Positions 9,295 through 16,220 of a stretch of 38,695 nucleotides of DNA are shown one piece after another (positions within the stretch are counted from its first letter, which is position 1; each line of letters begins with the position of its first letter). The DNA is from an uncultured Bacilli bacterium (GTDB taxonomy: Bacteria; Bacillota_I; Bacilli_A; RF39; UBA660): positions 1-38,695 of the forward strand of contig CANPXO010000006.1 in the NCBI GenBank assembly GCA_947586205.1, read 5' to 3'. Below the pieces are notes generated by a model. The model was given only the letters and a program-made list of their open reading frames with translations, had not been told where the DNA came from and did not search any database. A program made the translations under genes and the position numbers.

Positions 9295-9320
9295 AAAAAA
9301 AGAGTGTCAATTGACAACTC
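9295..9320 (-). terminator. Intrinsic terminator after the Glu/Pro-rich protein gene
   Basis: The minus strand reads GAGTTGTCAATTGACACTC followed by TTTTTTT, a near-perfect palindromic stem, 12 bp after the stop of the gene at 9332. Confidence 0.75.
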
Positions 9321-9331
9321 ATTTACATCAT

Positions 9332-10168
9332 TTATTCATTATTTCTTTTTGGTAAATCAATTGTTTTAGGAAGTTCAATCTTTGGAGCTACAGGTTCTGG
9401 AATTTCTTCTTTCTTTGGCATCACGATTGGTTCTTCTTTTTCACGATTTACATACACTGAACTAAATACAGTTGGCATTACTTTTTTCTCTGGTTTTGGC
9501 ATCTCTACTGGAGGTGTTTGTACGTCAGGTTCTATAAATGGTTTCAAAGCAGGTTTTGTTTCTTCTACTACAGAATATTGAAGAGGACGCTCTTCTTCTT
9601 TTTGTAACACAGGTACTGGAGCAGGTTCTTCAGTTTTTTCAATACTTGCTAATTCTTTATTAATAGCATCGGCTAAAGCATCAAAATCAAATTCTTTTTC
9701 TATTTTTGGTTCTTCTACTCTTTCTTCTTGTTTAGGTTCTACAGGGATATTTTCTTTTTGTTCTTCTTCTATTTGACTTAATGCAACACTTGCTAAATCA
9801 GGAACCGCTGATTTTTCTAAAACAGGTTCAGGAATTTCTATAGGTTGAACTGGCTCTTCCATTTCTTTAAAAGGCATCTCAGTCTCTGGTTCCACAGTTC
9901 CCAAAGTAGGAGCTTCTTGAGACATTTCTGTATTTAAAGGTTCTGGAGCTAAAACAGGTTCTGGAATATTTTGATTTGTTGTATCTTCTGAAATACTTTC
10001 TTCTTTAGGATTTTCATGCTCTACATTCTGCGCTTCTAATTTTCTTTTCTTTTCATCTTTCTTTCCAAAGAACAATATGACTAAAAATAAGATGATTAAT
10101 ATTCCTATGGCAATAAATAAATAAATGCCAAAATTTTCAATATTATATAAATTTTCTAATAAATCCAT
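9332..10168 (-). CDS. Membrane-anchored Glu/Pro-rich protein of unknown function
   Basis: Residues about 13-35 form one strong membrane segment (FGIYLFIAIGILIILFLVILFF) followed by a basic stop-transfer stretch (GKKDEKKRKL). The remaining roughly 240 residues are low-complexity and acidic, rich in Glu, Pro, Val and Lys with repeated EPV and EEP units, and probably disordered. No catalytic domain is visible. The layout resembles cell-division or envelope scaffold proteins of low-GC bacteria (ZipA-like topology), but that is only an analogy. It is a single-gene unit followed by a terminator. Confidence 0.7.
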   Translation of the reverse strand: MDLLENLYNIENFGIYLFIAIGILIILFLVILFFGKKDEKKRKLEAQNVEHENPKEESISEDTTNQNIPEPVLAPEPLNTEMSQEAPTLGTVEPETEMPFKEMEEPVQPIEIPEPVLEKSAVPDLASVALSQIEEEQKENIPVEPKQEERVEEPKIEKEFDFDALADAINKELASIEKTEEPAPVPVLQKEEERPLQYSVVEETKPALKPFIEPDVQTPPVEMPKPEKKVMPTVFSSVYVNREKEEPIVMPKKEEIPEPVAPKIELPKTIDLPKRNNE

Positions 10169-10283
10169 ACTTAATTACCCTCTATTCTTTACTCTACAAA
10201 TAGGATATCATAAAAAAAGGTATGAAGTCAATCCTTTTTGTATTCTATATTTCAGTTTATGAGTAAAAATAAAAATTTAATAC

Positions 10284-10308
10284 ACAAAAAAAGAGAAAGA
10301 TTCTCTTA
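10284..10308 (-). terminator. Intrinsic terminator after yneF
   Basis: On the minus strand a 7-bp stem, AAGAGAA TCT TTCTCTT, is followed by TTTTT and overlaps the yneF stop. Confidence 0.7.
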
Positions 10309-10515
10309 CATATAACGGTTCATTTGATTCATGATTTGACGTACTTGTTTTTGACTTGGCTTTCTTCCCATGCTACTCATCATCGCCTCAATCATTTTTT
10401 CATTAATGGGTGGATTTTTCTTCATGTATTTCTTCATCATGGTTCTTGCCACGAAGAAACCAATCACGAGTCCCACAATTAAACCTAATACTACTAATAA
10501 AATATCTTGCCACAT
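10306..10515 (-). CDS. yneF: YneF family (UPF0154) small membrane protein
   Basis: The protein is about 69 residues. One N-terminal membrane helix (ILLVVLGLIVGLVIGFFVARTMMKKYMKKNPP) leads into the conserved tail INEKMIEAMMSSMGRKPSQKQVRQIMNQM, the hallmark of YneF. The biochemical role is unknown. The start is the ATG at 10515, seven bases after AGGAGG; the tracked start at 10533 overlaps the SD. It lies downstream of rny but has its own promoter, and a terminator separates them. Confidence 0.9.
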   Translation of the reverse strand: MWQDILLVVLGLIVGLVIGFFVARTMMKKYMKKNPPINEKMIEAMMSSMGRKPSQKQVRQIMNQMNRYM

Positions 10516-10538
10516 AATAAGGCCTCCTAACAATATCT

Positions 10539-10567
10539 ATTTTACTAAAGCTTTCTTTATGATGCAA
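10539..10567 (-). promoter_or_regulatory. Sigma-A-type promoter of yneF
   Basis: Minus-strand -35 TTGCAT, 17-bp spacer, -10 TAAAAT, placed just before the yneF ribosome site. Confidence 0.55.
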
Positions 10568-10592
10568 GAAAAAATCAGAATTTTTTTCTGAC
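10568..10592 (-). terminator. Intrinsic terminator after rny
   Basis: Minus-strand stem TCAGAA / TTCTGA with a five-A loop, followed by TTTTTTC, three bases beyond the rny stop. Confidence 0.65.
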
Positions 10593-10595
10593 TTT

Positions 10596-12149
10596 CTATT
10601 TAGCTTCTTCCTGAGCACGACTTTCACGAATAACCACAATCTTAATCGTACCTGGATATTGCATTTCACTTTCAATTTTTTCTTTCATGTCTCTCGCAAT
10701 TTTATAAGACATGGTATCATCGACTTCATCTGGTTTTACCATAACACGGACTTCTCGACCAGCTTGCATTGCATATGTTTTTTCCACTCCCTCAAAAGAG
10801 TTTCCAATGCTTTCTAGTTGTTCGAGTCTCTTAATGTAGTTATCTAAGGAATCGTTTCTAGCTCCAGGTCTTGCAGCTGATAAGGTATCAGCCACTTGTA
10901 CTAAAACAGAGATGACACTCGTTTGTTCTGTATCTCCATGGTGAGATGCAATCGCATTTATCACCACATCATCTTCATGATAACGTTTTGCGATATCAAC
11001 ACCAATATCCACATGACTTCCTTCCACTTCAAAATCAATCGATTTACCTATATCATGTAGAAGTCCTGCTCTTTTTGCTAAGGCAACATTTTCTCCTAGT
11101 TCAGCAGCCATAAGTCCACATAACTCGCCAACTTCTTTTGAATGTTGTAAAGCATTTTGTCCATAACTGGTTCTAAAATGTAACTTACCAATTAAGTTAA
11201 CAAGTTCTGGTTCTACTTTGGTAATTCCTAAAGAATAACACGTTTCATTTCCAAGTTCTGTAATTTTATTATTCATATCTTTACATACTCGGTCATAAAC
11301 TTCTTCAATTCTTGCCGGATGGATTCTTCCATCTTTAATCAAAGTTTCAATGGTAATCTTTGCAATTTCTCTTCGAAGCGGATCAAAAGATGAAATGACA
11401 ATCGCTTCTGGTGTATCATCAATAATTAAATCCACACCAGTAACAGCTTCAATGGTTCTAATATTTCTTCCTTCTCTACCAATAAGTCTTCCTTTCATTT
11501 CATCATTTGGTAAAGTAATTGTACTTACTGTTTGTTCAGTCGCAACATCTTCAGAATAACGTTGCATTGATTCCACAATAATATTTTTGGCAGATTCGTT
11601 CGCAGTTAACTTTGCTTCTCTTTCTTTTTCTTTGACAAAGTCCGCGATTTCTCTTGCCATTTCTTCTTCACATCGCTTCATAATCTGTTCTTTGGCACGT
11701 TCTTTTGTGAATTTAGCGATCTCTTCTAAACGTGTCATTTCTTGTTTCAATAATTCATCCATCTTATCTTGTTTTGCTTGGATTTCTTTTCCACTGGCTA
11801 ATAAATTTTGCTCTTTTTCGTCTAAAGCTAATTCTCTTTTTTGTAAAATTTCATCTCTTTTATCTAAACTGTTTTCTCTTTGTTGCATCCGAGTTTCATT
11901 TTCTTTTAATTCATCTTTCTTTTCTTTTATTTGTTTATCTGTCTCTTGTTTTAATTTAAAACTTTCTTCTTTCAGTTCAAGTAAACGATCTCTTTTTTGT
12001 TTTTCTGCTTCTTTCTTTGCATCTTCTATTAATTTATCAGCTTTTTTAGAAACAGTATTTCCTTTCATAACAGAAATACCATAAGTAACTCCTGCTCCTG
12101 CAGCACATCCAAGAATTAAAGTTAAGATGGCAACCGTCATTGGTTCCAT
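10596..12149 (-). CDS. rny: Ribonuclease Y
   Basis: The 517 residues match RNase Y length and architecture. There is an N-terminal membrane anchor (MTVAILTLILGCAAGAGVTYG), a long Lys/Glu-rich coiled coil (about 30-200), a KH domain (GRLIGREGRNIRTIEAVTGV) and an HD domain with LLHDIGKSIDFE and ASHHGD. RNase Y is the membrane-bound endoribonuclease that initiates mRNA decay in many Bacillota. The start follows AAGGAG. A strong sigma-A-type promoter lies upstream. Confidence 0.97.
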   Translation of the reverse strand: MEPMTVAILTLILGCAAGAGVTYGISVMKGNTVSKKADKLIEDAKKEAEKQKRDRLLELKEESFKLKQETDKQIKEKKDELKENETRMQQRENSLDKRDEILQKRELALDEKEQNLLASGKEIQAKQDKMDELLKQEMTRLEEIAKFTKERAKEQIMKRCEEEMAREIADFVKEKEREAKLTANESAKNIIVESMQRYSEDVATEQTVSTITLPNDEMKGRLIGREGRNIRTIEAVTGVDLIIDDTPEAIVISSFDPLRREIAKITIETLIKDGRIHPARIEEVYDRVCKDMNNKITELGNETCYSLGITKVEPELVNLIGKLHFRTSYGQNALQHSKEVGELCGLMAAELGENVALAKRAGLLHDIGKSIDFEVEGSHVDIGVDIAKRYHEDDVVINAIASHHGDTEQTSVISVLVQVADTLSAARPGARNDSLDNYIKRLEQLESIGNSFEGVEKTYAMQAGREVRVMVKPDEVDDTMSYKIARDMKEKIESEMQYPGTIKIVVIRESRAQEEAK

Positions 12150-12205
12150 AAACTTTTTCTCCTTTTCTTTTATAGAAAATTAATAAACTTAATATCTATA
12201 TATTC

Positions 12206-12234
12206 ATTATAAAAGAAAATTAGAGATTTTACAA
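12206..12234 (-). promoter_or_regulatory. Sigma-A-type promoter of rny
   Basis: Minus-strand -35 TTGTAA, exactly 17 bp spacer, -10 TATAAT, about 57 bp upstream of the rny start codon. Confidence 0.7.
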
Positions 12235-12257
12235 GTTTGAAATGAAGTTTTGTGTAA

Positions 12258-12288
12258 ATAACAAAAAGAAAGACTCACTCTTTCTCTT
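12258..12288 (-). terminator. Intrinsic terminator after the Rpn fragment
   Basis: Minus-strand AGAAAGA GTGAG TCTTTCT followed by TTTTG, just past the stop of the degenerate Rpn fragment. Confidence 0.65.
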
Positions 12289-12605
12289 TAAGACATTGCT
12301 GCACGTAGTTCTTGGATACGTTTGATATCAATTTCTGTGGTATCAGCAATTTCTTTATCACTTTTTCCTTTGGCTATCATTTTTTGAATGATGGCATCTT
12401 CCCCACGTTCAAAGTTCATTTTTCGATCCCATTCATCAAAGTTAAAAAACGCTGGGTCTAACTCCGTATCCATTTTACTTGGAATATCAATACACATACT
12501 CTCCAACACTCCATTTCTTTACTTATTTTTAGAAGCCTTATGTAATCTTCACTTCTGCTACTATTATAATCTACTTTTTCTAAACAGTCAAGTCTTATAG
12601 CCATC
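12288..12605 (-). pseudogene. Degenerate C-terminal fragment of an Rpn-family gene
   Basis: This stretch duplicates the 3' part of the intact gene at 12635-13468. The 73-residue track ORF matches its C-terminal end (LESMCIDIPSKMDTELDPAFFNFDEWD). The sequence upstream, in another frame, encodes RLDCLEKVDYNSSRSEDYIRLLK, matching the intact copy's RLDCLEKVDYNGNRSEDYIRLLK. Compared with that copy there is an in-frame deletion after LLK and a missing G that shifts the frame. The whole N-terminal half is absent. It probably arose by tandem duplication and decay. Confidence 0.8.
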
Positions 12606-12636
12606 ATAAAAGAGAAAGATTTGTTCTTTCTCTTTT
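12605..12636 (-). terminator. Intrinsic terminator of the intact Rpn-family gene
   Basis: A 12-bp perfect stem AAAAGAGAAAGA / TCTTTCTCTTTT with a five-base loop, beginning right at the stop codon. It marks the boundary with the truncated copy. Confidence 0.7.
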
Positions 12637-13468
12637 AGCACATTGATGCGCGTAGCTCTTGAATACGACTTATATCAATCTGAGAAATATCTGATATTAA
12701 TTCATCAGGTAATCCTTTTTGAATCATACGTTCCACGGTTGCTTGTTTCTCATTGTTTTCACCAATGGCAATGCCTTCTTTTACAACTTCTTCTCTACGT
12801 GCATCATTGATGAATTTGTCCCATGCATCAAAGTTGAAAAACGCTGGATCTAACTCCGTATCAATTCTACTTGGAATATCAATACACATACTTTCCAACA
12901 CTCCATTTCCTTTACTTATTTTTTCTCGTTCTTCCTGTGTTTCTGCTTTCAAGAATTTTAGAAGTCTTATGTAATCTTCACTTCTGTTACCATTATAATC
13001 CACTTTTTCTAAACAGTCAAGTCTAATAATTATCATATTGACATATTTATTTAATGGCTTTAATGTTAAGCACTGTTCACAAGTACTTTCCATCTCTTCA
13101 CTAACATGTCTTGCAATGTTGATTTGGATAAGTTTTTTCTTTGGGTGATATCGTTCTTGTTTCACTAACTTGTTATTTGAAAGTGTAATAACATAAGCTG
13201 TACTTTTGGAAAATGCTTTTTCATCAAGTAAGCTGTACATTTCAAGATTGTAAAGAATTTCCTCTGTTTCATAGACAATGTCACATCGATTGGTTTTTGA
13301 TTCGATGTTTTCTCGTTCAAGTGTACTTTCAAAAGTAAGTTTTCCATGTAAGCTATTTTCTTCCAAATCAAGTAAGACTTCCAACATGTACTCTAAGTAC
13401 CTTTTGTTTTCTTGTCTTCCAAAGAAATCAGTAAATAAACGATCTTCAGTTAGACTGTGTTCTTCCAT
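12635..13468 (-). CDS. Rpn-family (PD-(D/E)XK) putative nuclease/transposase-like protein
   Basis: The 277-residue protein begins with SLTEDRLFTDFFG-QENKRYLEYML, the usual Rpn/PDDEXK_2 start. It carries the core NRCDIVYETEEILYNLEMYS, a D...LEM motif where the usual Gln is Tyr. The C-terminal tail ERMIQKGLPDELISDISQIDISRIQELR is the short helical module shared by the family. AGGAGG lies nine bases before the ATG. Two Spo0A-type boxes lie about 110-120 bp upstream. It is a different subtype from the gene at 4203-5045. Role in DNA transactions is inferred from family only. Confidence 0.8.
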   Translation of the reverse strand: MEEHSLTEDRLFTDFFGRQENKRYLEYMLEVLLDLEENSLHGKLTFESTLERENIESKTNRCDIVYETEEILYNLEMYSLLDEKAFSKSTAYVITLSNNKLVKQERYHPKKKLIQINIARHVSEEMESTCEQCLTLKPLNKYVNMIIIRLDCLEKVDYNGNRSEDYIRLLKFLKAETQEEREKISKGNGVLESMCIDIPSRIDTELDPAFFNFDAWDKFINDARREEVVKEGIAIGENNEKQATVERMIQKGLPDELISDISQIDISRIQELRASMC

Positions 13469-13574
13469 GAAGTATTTCCTCCTCTCCCTTAATATTTTTA
13501 GAGGTTAGAACACTACCCTCTATTTATATATACAAAAAAAATGTCCGATTTCCTTTTTTTTTACAAAAAAATCG

Positions 13575-13591
13575 CTCGACAAAATTCGACA
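13575..13591 (-). promoter_or_regulatory. Tandem Spo0A-type boxes upstream of the Rpn-family gene
   Basis: The minus strand reads TTTGTCGAATTTTGTCGAG, two 0A-box heptamers (TGTCGAA and TGTCGAG) exactly 10 bp apart, one helical turn, as for a bound Spo0A dimer. A TATATA-like -10 lies near 13524-13530. No convincing -35 was found. The 177-nt gap at 13469-13645 otherwise holds only the DGR terminator. Confidence 0.6.
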
Positions 13592-13623
13592 AATGCCCAT
13601 TTCATGAGGCTTTTGAAGACATA

Positions 13624-13650
13624 TAAAAAAAGTAAAAATTTCTCTTTACT
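13624..13650 (-). terminator. Intrinsic terminator of the DGR operon
   Basis: Minus-strand AGTAAA / TTTACT stem followed by TTTTTT, overlapping the end of the last small DGR-operon ORF. Confidence 0.65.
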
Positions 13651-13918
13651 CCATTTTTCTTCCTATTTCGCATAAAATATTTTTCATTATCTTTTGATAT
13701 AAAACAGTACAATAACAATTATTTTGAAATTCTTTTCTTTTTATGATTGCTAAATTATCTATAATCAAATAAGAAACAGATTTTTTAATAAGTTCTTTTT
13801 CACTTGTCCCAATTGCTTTTTCAAAAGCATAAGTAGTTATACATTTTTTATCTTGAAACAAGATACAAACATTTGGATATTTTTTCTTTAGTATTTTAAA
13901 TCTTACTTTTTTACCCAT
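13646..13918 (-). CDS. Small basic protein of unknown function, last gene of the DGR operon
   Basis: This 90-residue Lys-rich protein overlaps the end of the RT gene by eight bases, so it is likely translated by coupling and belongs to the element. Its start, KILKKKYPNVCILFQDKKCITTYAFEKAIG, faintly recalls the opening of a MutS N-terminal domain (KKxYPDxxLLFxxGDFYExxxxDA), as if it were a second, more degenerate relative of the MutS-like gene upstream. That resemblance is weak and by eye only. No catalytic motif, signal or membrane segment is visible. The terminator follows directly. Confidence 0.6.
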   Translation of the reverse strand: MGKKVRFKILKKKYPNVCILFQDKKCITTYAFEKAIGTSEKELIKKSVSYLIIDNLAIIKRKEFQNNCYCTVLYQKIMKNILCEIGRKME

Positions 13919-14972
13919 TACTATCTATATAATTTTCTATTTTCTTCTTACTTCCATATTTATAAGAATATAAATAATTATTGATAGAAGAAAAATATTG
14001 TTCAAAAGTAATAAAATCTTTTTGCAAATAAGATTTTATTCTTTTGACATTTTTCTTTAATTTACTATAAGTTTCATTTCTTAAAATACAAATCGTTTTC
14101 TTTTCTTTTAGAAAAAAACGATATCCAAGAAAAATAAATCCTTGTTTGATTGAATATATTTTTGTTTTATTCTGATTTATTTCTAAATAAAATTCCTTCT
14201 TTAATTTTTCAGAAATTAAATTTAAACATTCTTTTAAATAATTTTTATCTTCATGCATAATAATAAAATCATCCATATATCTGACATAATATTTTAAATG
14301 TAAATCATGAACAATAAAATGATCTAAAGAATTTAAATAAAAAACAGATAAAAATTGACTTGTTAAATTCCCAATTGGTAATCCTTTTCCAGGATAATAT
14401 TTAGGAAGTTCTACTTTCATCTTTTTTTCCAATTTTTCTATTTTTTGATTTACATATTCTTCATTTGTACTATCTATAATATGACATAAGACTTTATATT
14501 CTAATTCAGTTAAGTCATTTTTCACTAAATCTTTAACTTTTTGCTGATCAATATTATAAAAATATTTTTTTATATCTAGTTTTAACACATAGAAATGCCC
14601 ATGCTTTTTCATTTTCTCTATATATTTTTTAACAAGCCTTATTCCATAGTCCGTTCCCATTCCAGCTCTGGTCGCGACATTCCGAAAATCTAAATATTTT
14701 TCGAGCTTAGGAATTAAAACATGTCTTGTAAAATAATGGTTGATCAATTTATCATGTATCCCCATTGACATAATCACTCGACATTTTGGTTCATGAACTA
14801 AAAAAATATTATAATTTTGAATTTGATAATTTTCATTCATACATTCTTTTACAAAAAAAAGATTTTCCATTTTATGTCTTTCAAATTGCATTAATCTTTT
14901 TTTGTTTTTTACATTTTTACGAATTTCTGTTTCATATAATTTTAAAATTTTATAAATATCAATATTATCCAT
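13911..14972 (-). CDS. Reverse transcriptase of a diversity-generating retroelement
   Basis: The 353-residue protein carries the RT palm motifs in order: LKLDIKKYFYNID with the first catalytic Asp, GLPIGNLTSQFLSVFYLN (the IGNxxSQ motif typical of DGR RTs), RYMDDFIIM (the YMDD catalytic pair), and FLGYRFF. The size and lack of extra domains fit DGR RTs rather than group II intron RTs, which carry maturase and endonuclease domains. It should copy the TR RNA into cDNA with adenine-specific errors. It overlaps the Avd-like gene by eight bases and sits about 930 bp after the TR. Confidence 0.95.
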   Translation of the reverse strand: MDNIDIYKILKLYETEIRKNVKNKKRLMQFERHKMENLFFVKECMNENYQIQNYNIFLVHEPKCRVIMSMGIHDKLINHYFTRHVLIPKLEKYLDFRNVATRAGMGTDYGIRLVKKYIEKMKKHGHFYVLKLDIKKYFYNIDQQKVKDLVKNDLTELEYKVLCHIIDSTNEEYVNQKIEKLEKKMKVELPKYYPGKGLPIGNLTSQFLSVFYLNSLDHFIVHDLHLKYYVRYMDDFIIMHEDKNYLKECLNLISEKLKKEFYLEINQNKTKIYSIKQGFIFLGYRFFLKEKKTICILRNETYSKLKKNVKRIKSYLQKDFITFEQYFSSINNYLYSYKYGSKKKIENYIDSNG

Positions 14973-15300
14973 TTATTTTTATCCATCCATAAATCATTTT
15001 GGTAATATTTCTTAATTCATCACATAAATTTTTACACAATTTTTCATTAATGTATTGTTTTTTGAGTGATAATTCTAAATAATAATCTATCATACTTATT
15101 TTACTAATAATTCTTCTTTGTTCTTCTATATCTTTTTCTTTTAAATTTGCATAAAAAATCAGTTCTAATGTTTCATATGTTGTATTTTCTAATCGATCAT
15201 GTAAAACTTTTTCTTTTTTAGGAAAATTCATTAAAGCTTTATCTAATAAAAGTATAAACTCTTTCATTTTGGTTAAAATTCTAAATTCAGTTGTATTCAT
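14965..15300 (-). CDS. avd: Avd-like four-helix-bundle DGR accessory protein
   Basis: The 111-residue, mostly helical protein contains MNFPKKEKVLHDRLENTTYETLELIFYANLKE and ends ELRNITKMIYGWIK. This pattern (FPKxxR/KxxLxxRI..., L..I...I.GWxK) is seen in the bAvd-like/four-helix-bundle family that accompanies DGR RTs. Avd forms a basic pentamer that binds RT and template RNA and is needed for cDNA synthesis in the model Bordetella phage system. It overlaps the MutS-like gene by 14 bases and the RT gene by eight. Confidence 0.88.
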   Translation of the reverse strand: MNTTEFRILTKMKEFILLLDKALMNFPKKEKVLHDRLENTTYETLELIFYANLKEKDIEEQRRIISKISMIDYYLELSLKKQYINEKLCKNLCDELRNITKMIYGWIKING

Positions 15301-15658
15301 AAATAATACTCTCTATTCTTTCTAGAACTTCACATAAAGAACCTGAATCTAAACTATCAATTTTTTTAAATATTTTTTGTAATCTTTCTCCTAAAATATT
15401 TTTATCTTGGGCACTTGCAAGAATTCTAGAATATTGATTTAAATTTTTGAAGTCTTTCACTTCCTCTTGTTCTCCAATAATTTTATAGTTTATTTTATTT
15501 TCTTCTAAAGCATTAATCACTTTATGAATTGCATTTTCAGGAAATCCTACTCTTCCCTTTATTATTTTATAACCTAGCAAGTAACTTAGTATCTGGGCAT
15601 CATCATCGTAAGTATCATAAAACAATGAAGACTTACGAATTGTTAAAAATCTTTTCAT
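15287..15658 (-). CDS. MutS-domain-I-like DGR accessory protein (MSL type)
   Basis: After MKRFLTIRKSS comes LFYDTYDDDAQILSYLLGYK, then GRVGFPENAIHKVINALEEN and INYKIIGEQEE. The same order (FYExxGxDAxxxSxxLGxx, GxPxxAxxxYxxxLxxxGYxVxxxEQ) is found in the mismatch-recognition domain I of MutS. There is no ATPase or clamp domain, so this is a stand-alone small relative. It matches the MutS-like (MSL) class of accessory genes reported for some DGRs. I prefer the ATG at 15658; the tracked start at 15703 adds 15 residues not resembling MutS. SD AAGGAG lies 13 bases upstream, rather far. Confidence 0.75.
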   Translation of the reverse strand: MKRFLTIRKSSLFYDTYDDDAQILSYLLGYKIIKGRVGFPENAIHKVINALEENKINYKIIGEQEEVKDFKNLNQYSRILASAQDKNILGERLQKIFKKIDSLDSGSLCEVLERIESIIYEYN

Positions 15659-15670
15659 TCTTTCTTTTTT

Positions 15671-15758
15671 ACTCCTTCTAAATATTACTGCTATCATTAT
15701 CATTTTTTTTAAGTTTTAACTTCTCACTCCTTCCAAAATAATTAAGTACTGCTATCAT
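15671..15758 (-). repeat. Imperfect direct repeat with duplicated ribosome site between TR and the accessory gene
   Basis: The minus strand carries AATGATAGCAGTA, an AT-rich gap and GGAAGGAGT, then again AATGATAGCAGTAATATTTAGAAGGAGT. Each copy is about 27-33 nt; the nearer copy supplies the SD of the MutS-like gene. It may be a duplicated leader or a structural part of the DGR RNA 3' of the TR. Confidence 0.6.
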
Positions 15759-15903
15759 TTTTTGTATGCAGTGTATAGGAAGTTTACGTATAAACCTCCA
15801 TCTGCATAATGAATTTGGGATATACCCTGGATAAATAATGTTCCTTATCACTCTCAAATTATAGCCTTGACCATAAAATCCACGTATTATAAGGAGCTGC
15901 AGT

Positions 15904-16010
15904 ACGGGAGCCACACCGTTGTTGTTGTTGTTGTCGACGTTGTTGTTGTTGACATACCCGTTCGAATTCACATCGAACGCATTGTTGGAGTTAGACGAAT
16001 TCGGCGATTT
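15904..16010 (-). repeat. DGR template repeat (TR)
   Basis: The 107-nt TR matches VR1 (16300-16406) position for position without gaps. I count 24 mismatches, all at coding-strand adenines (36 adenines in the TR), and none at the other 71 positions. In frame it reads GYVNNNNVDNNNNNGV, with many AAC codons, the usual DGR codon for maximum diversity without stops. The GC-rich end CGGTGTGGCTCCCGT is identical in TR and VR1, as expected near the initiation-of-mutagenic-homology end. The surrounding 517-nt stretch (15704-16220) holds no protein gene; overlapping track ORFs are read-through artefacts. Confidence 0.95.
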
Positions 16011-16035
16011 ACTAGATATTTACCCTTTATTACTA

Positions 16036-16099
16036 ACACATTCGTGTTGTAACCAAATTTTAAAATATTTTTCCAAGTTTTGACAAAGCCAAAACTTGG
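16036..16099 (-). other. Hairpins upstream of the TR, likely in the DGR RNA
   Basis: A 10-bp perfect inverted repeat CCAAGTTTTG / CAAAACTTGG with a 7-base loop lies at 16073-16099. A smaller AACAC/GTGTT stem lies at 16036-16049. Neither is followed by a T-run on the coding strand, so termination is unlikely. They may fold the template RNA for RT/Avd binding. Confidence 0.5.
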
Positions 16100-16130
16100 A
16101 CCCCCTCATCTTTCTACATAGGATTACATA

Positions 16131-16160
16131 AATATAAAGTCCTCTTTATACTCATGTAAA
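16131..16160 (-). promoter_or_regulatory. Possible promoter for the TR RNA and accessory/RT operon
   Basis: Minus-strand -35 TTTACA, 18-bp spacer, -10 TATATT, located between the target gene and the TR. It would allow the template RNA to be made even when the target gene is off. The match is moderate. Confidence 0.35.
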
Positions 16161-16171
16161 ACTATTTTTTT

Positions 16172-16218
16172 CACGCCAAGGCGTGGAGCCGGGACGACAA
16201 CCCGCCGTCCATCGGCTC
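16172..16218 (-). other. GC-rich hairpin downstream of VR1
   Basis: Three bases after the target stop codon, GAGCCG-AT-GGACG pairs with CGTCC-CGGCTC on the minus strand (11 bp, two-base bulge). A second small palindrome CACGCC/GGCGTG follows. No T-run follows. The same main stem occurs after the second target gene at 37777-37810. DGR targets in the Bordetella phage need a DNA hairpin/cruciform near the end of the VR; these may be the equivalent, though about 80 nt further out. Confidence 0.6.
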
Positions 16219-16220
16219 TG

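Noticed and set aside
10403-10675. 90-aa minus ORF overlapping rny and yneF
   Set aside because: Out-of-frame shadow covering two real genes and a terminator.
13911-14972. Group II intron or retron origin of the RT
   Set aside because: No maturase or HNH domain and no intron or msr/msd structure was seen; the TR/VR pair and Avd-like gene identify a DGR.
15678-15971. 97-residue ORF with an Asn run across the TR
   Set aside because: It is the template repeat read through in frame; past the TR the sequence is not protein-like and there is no ribosome site.
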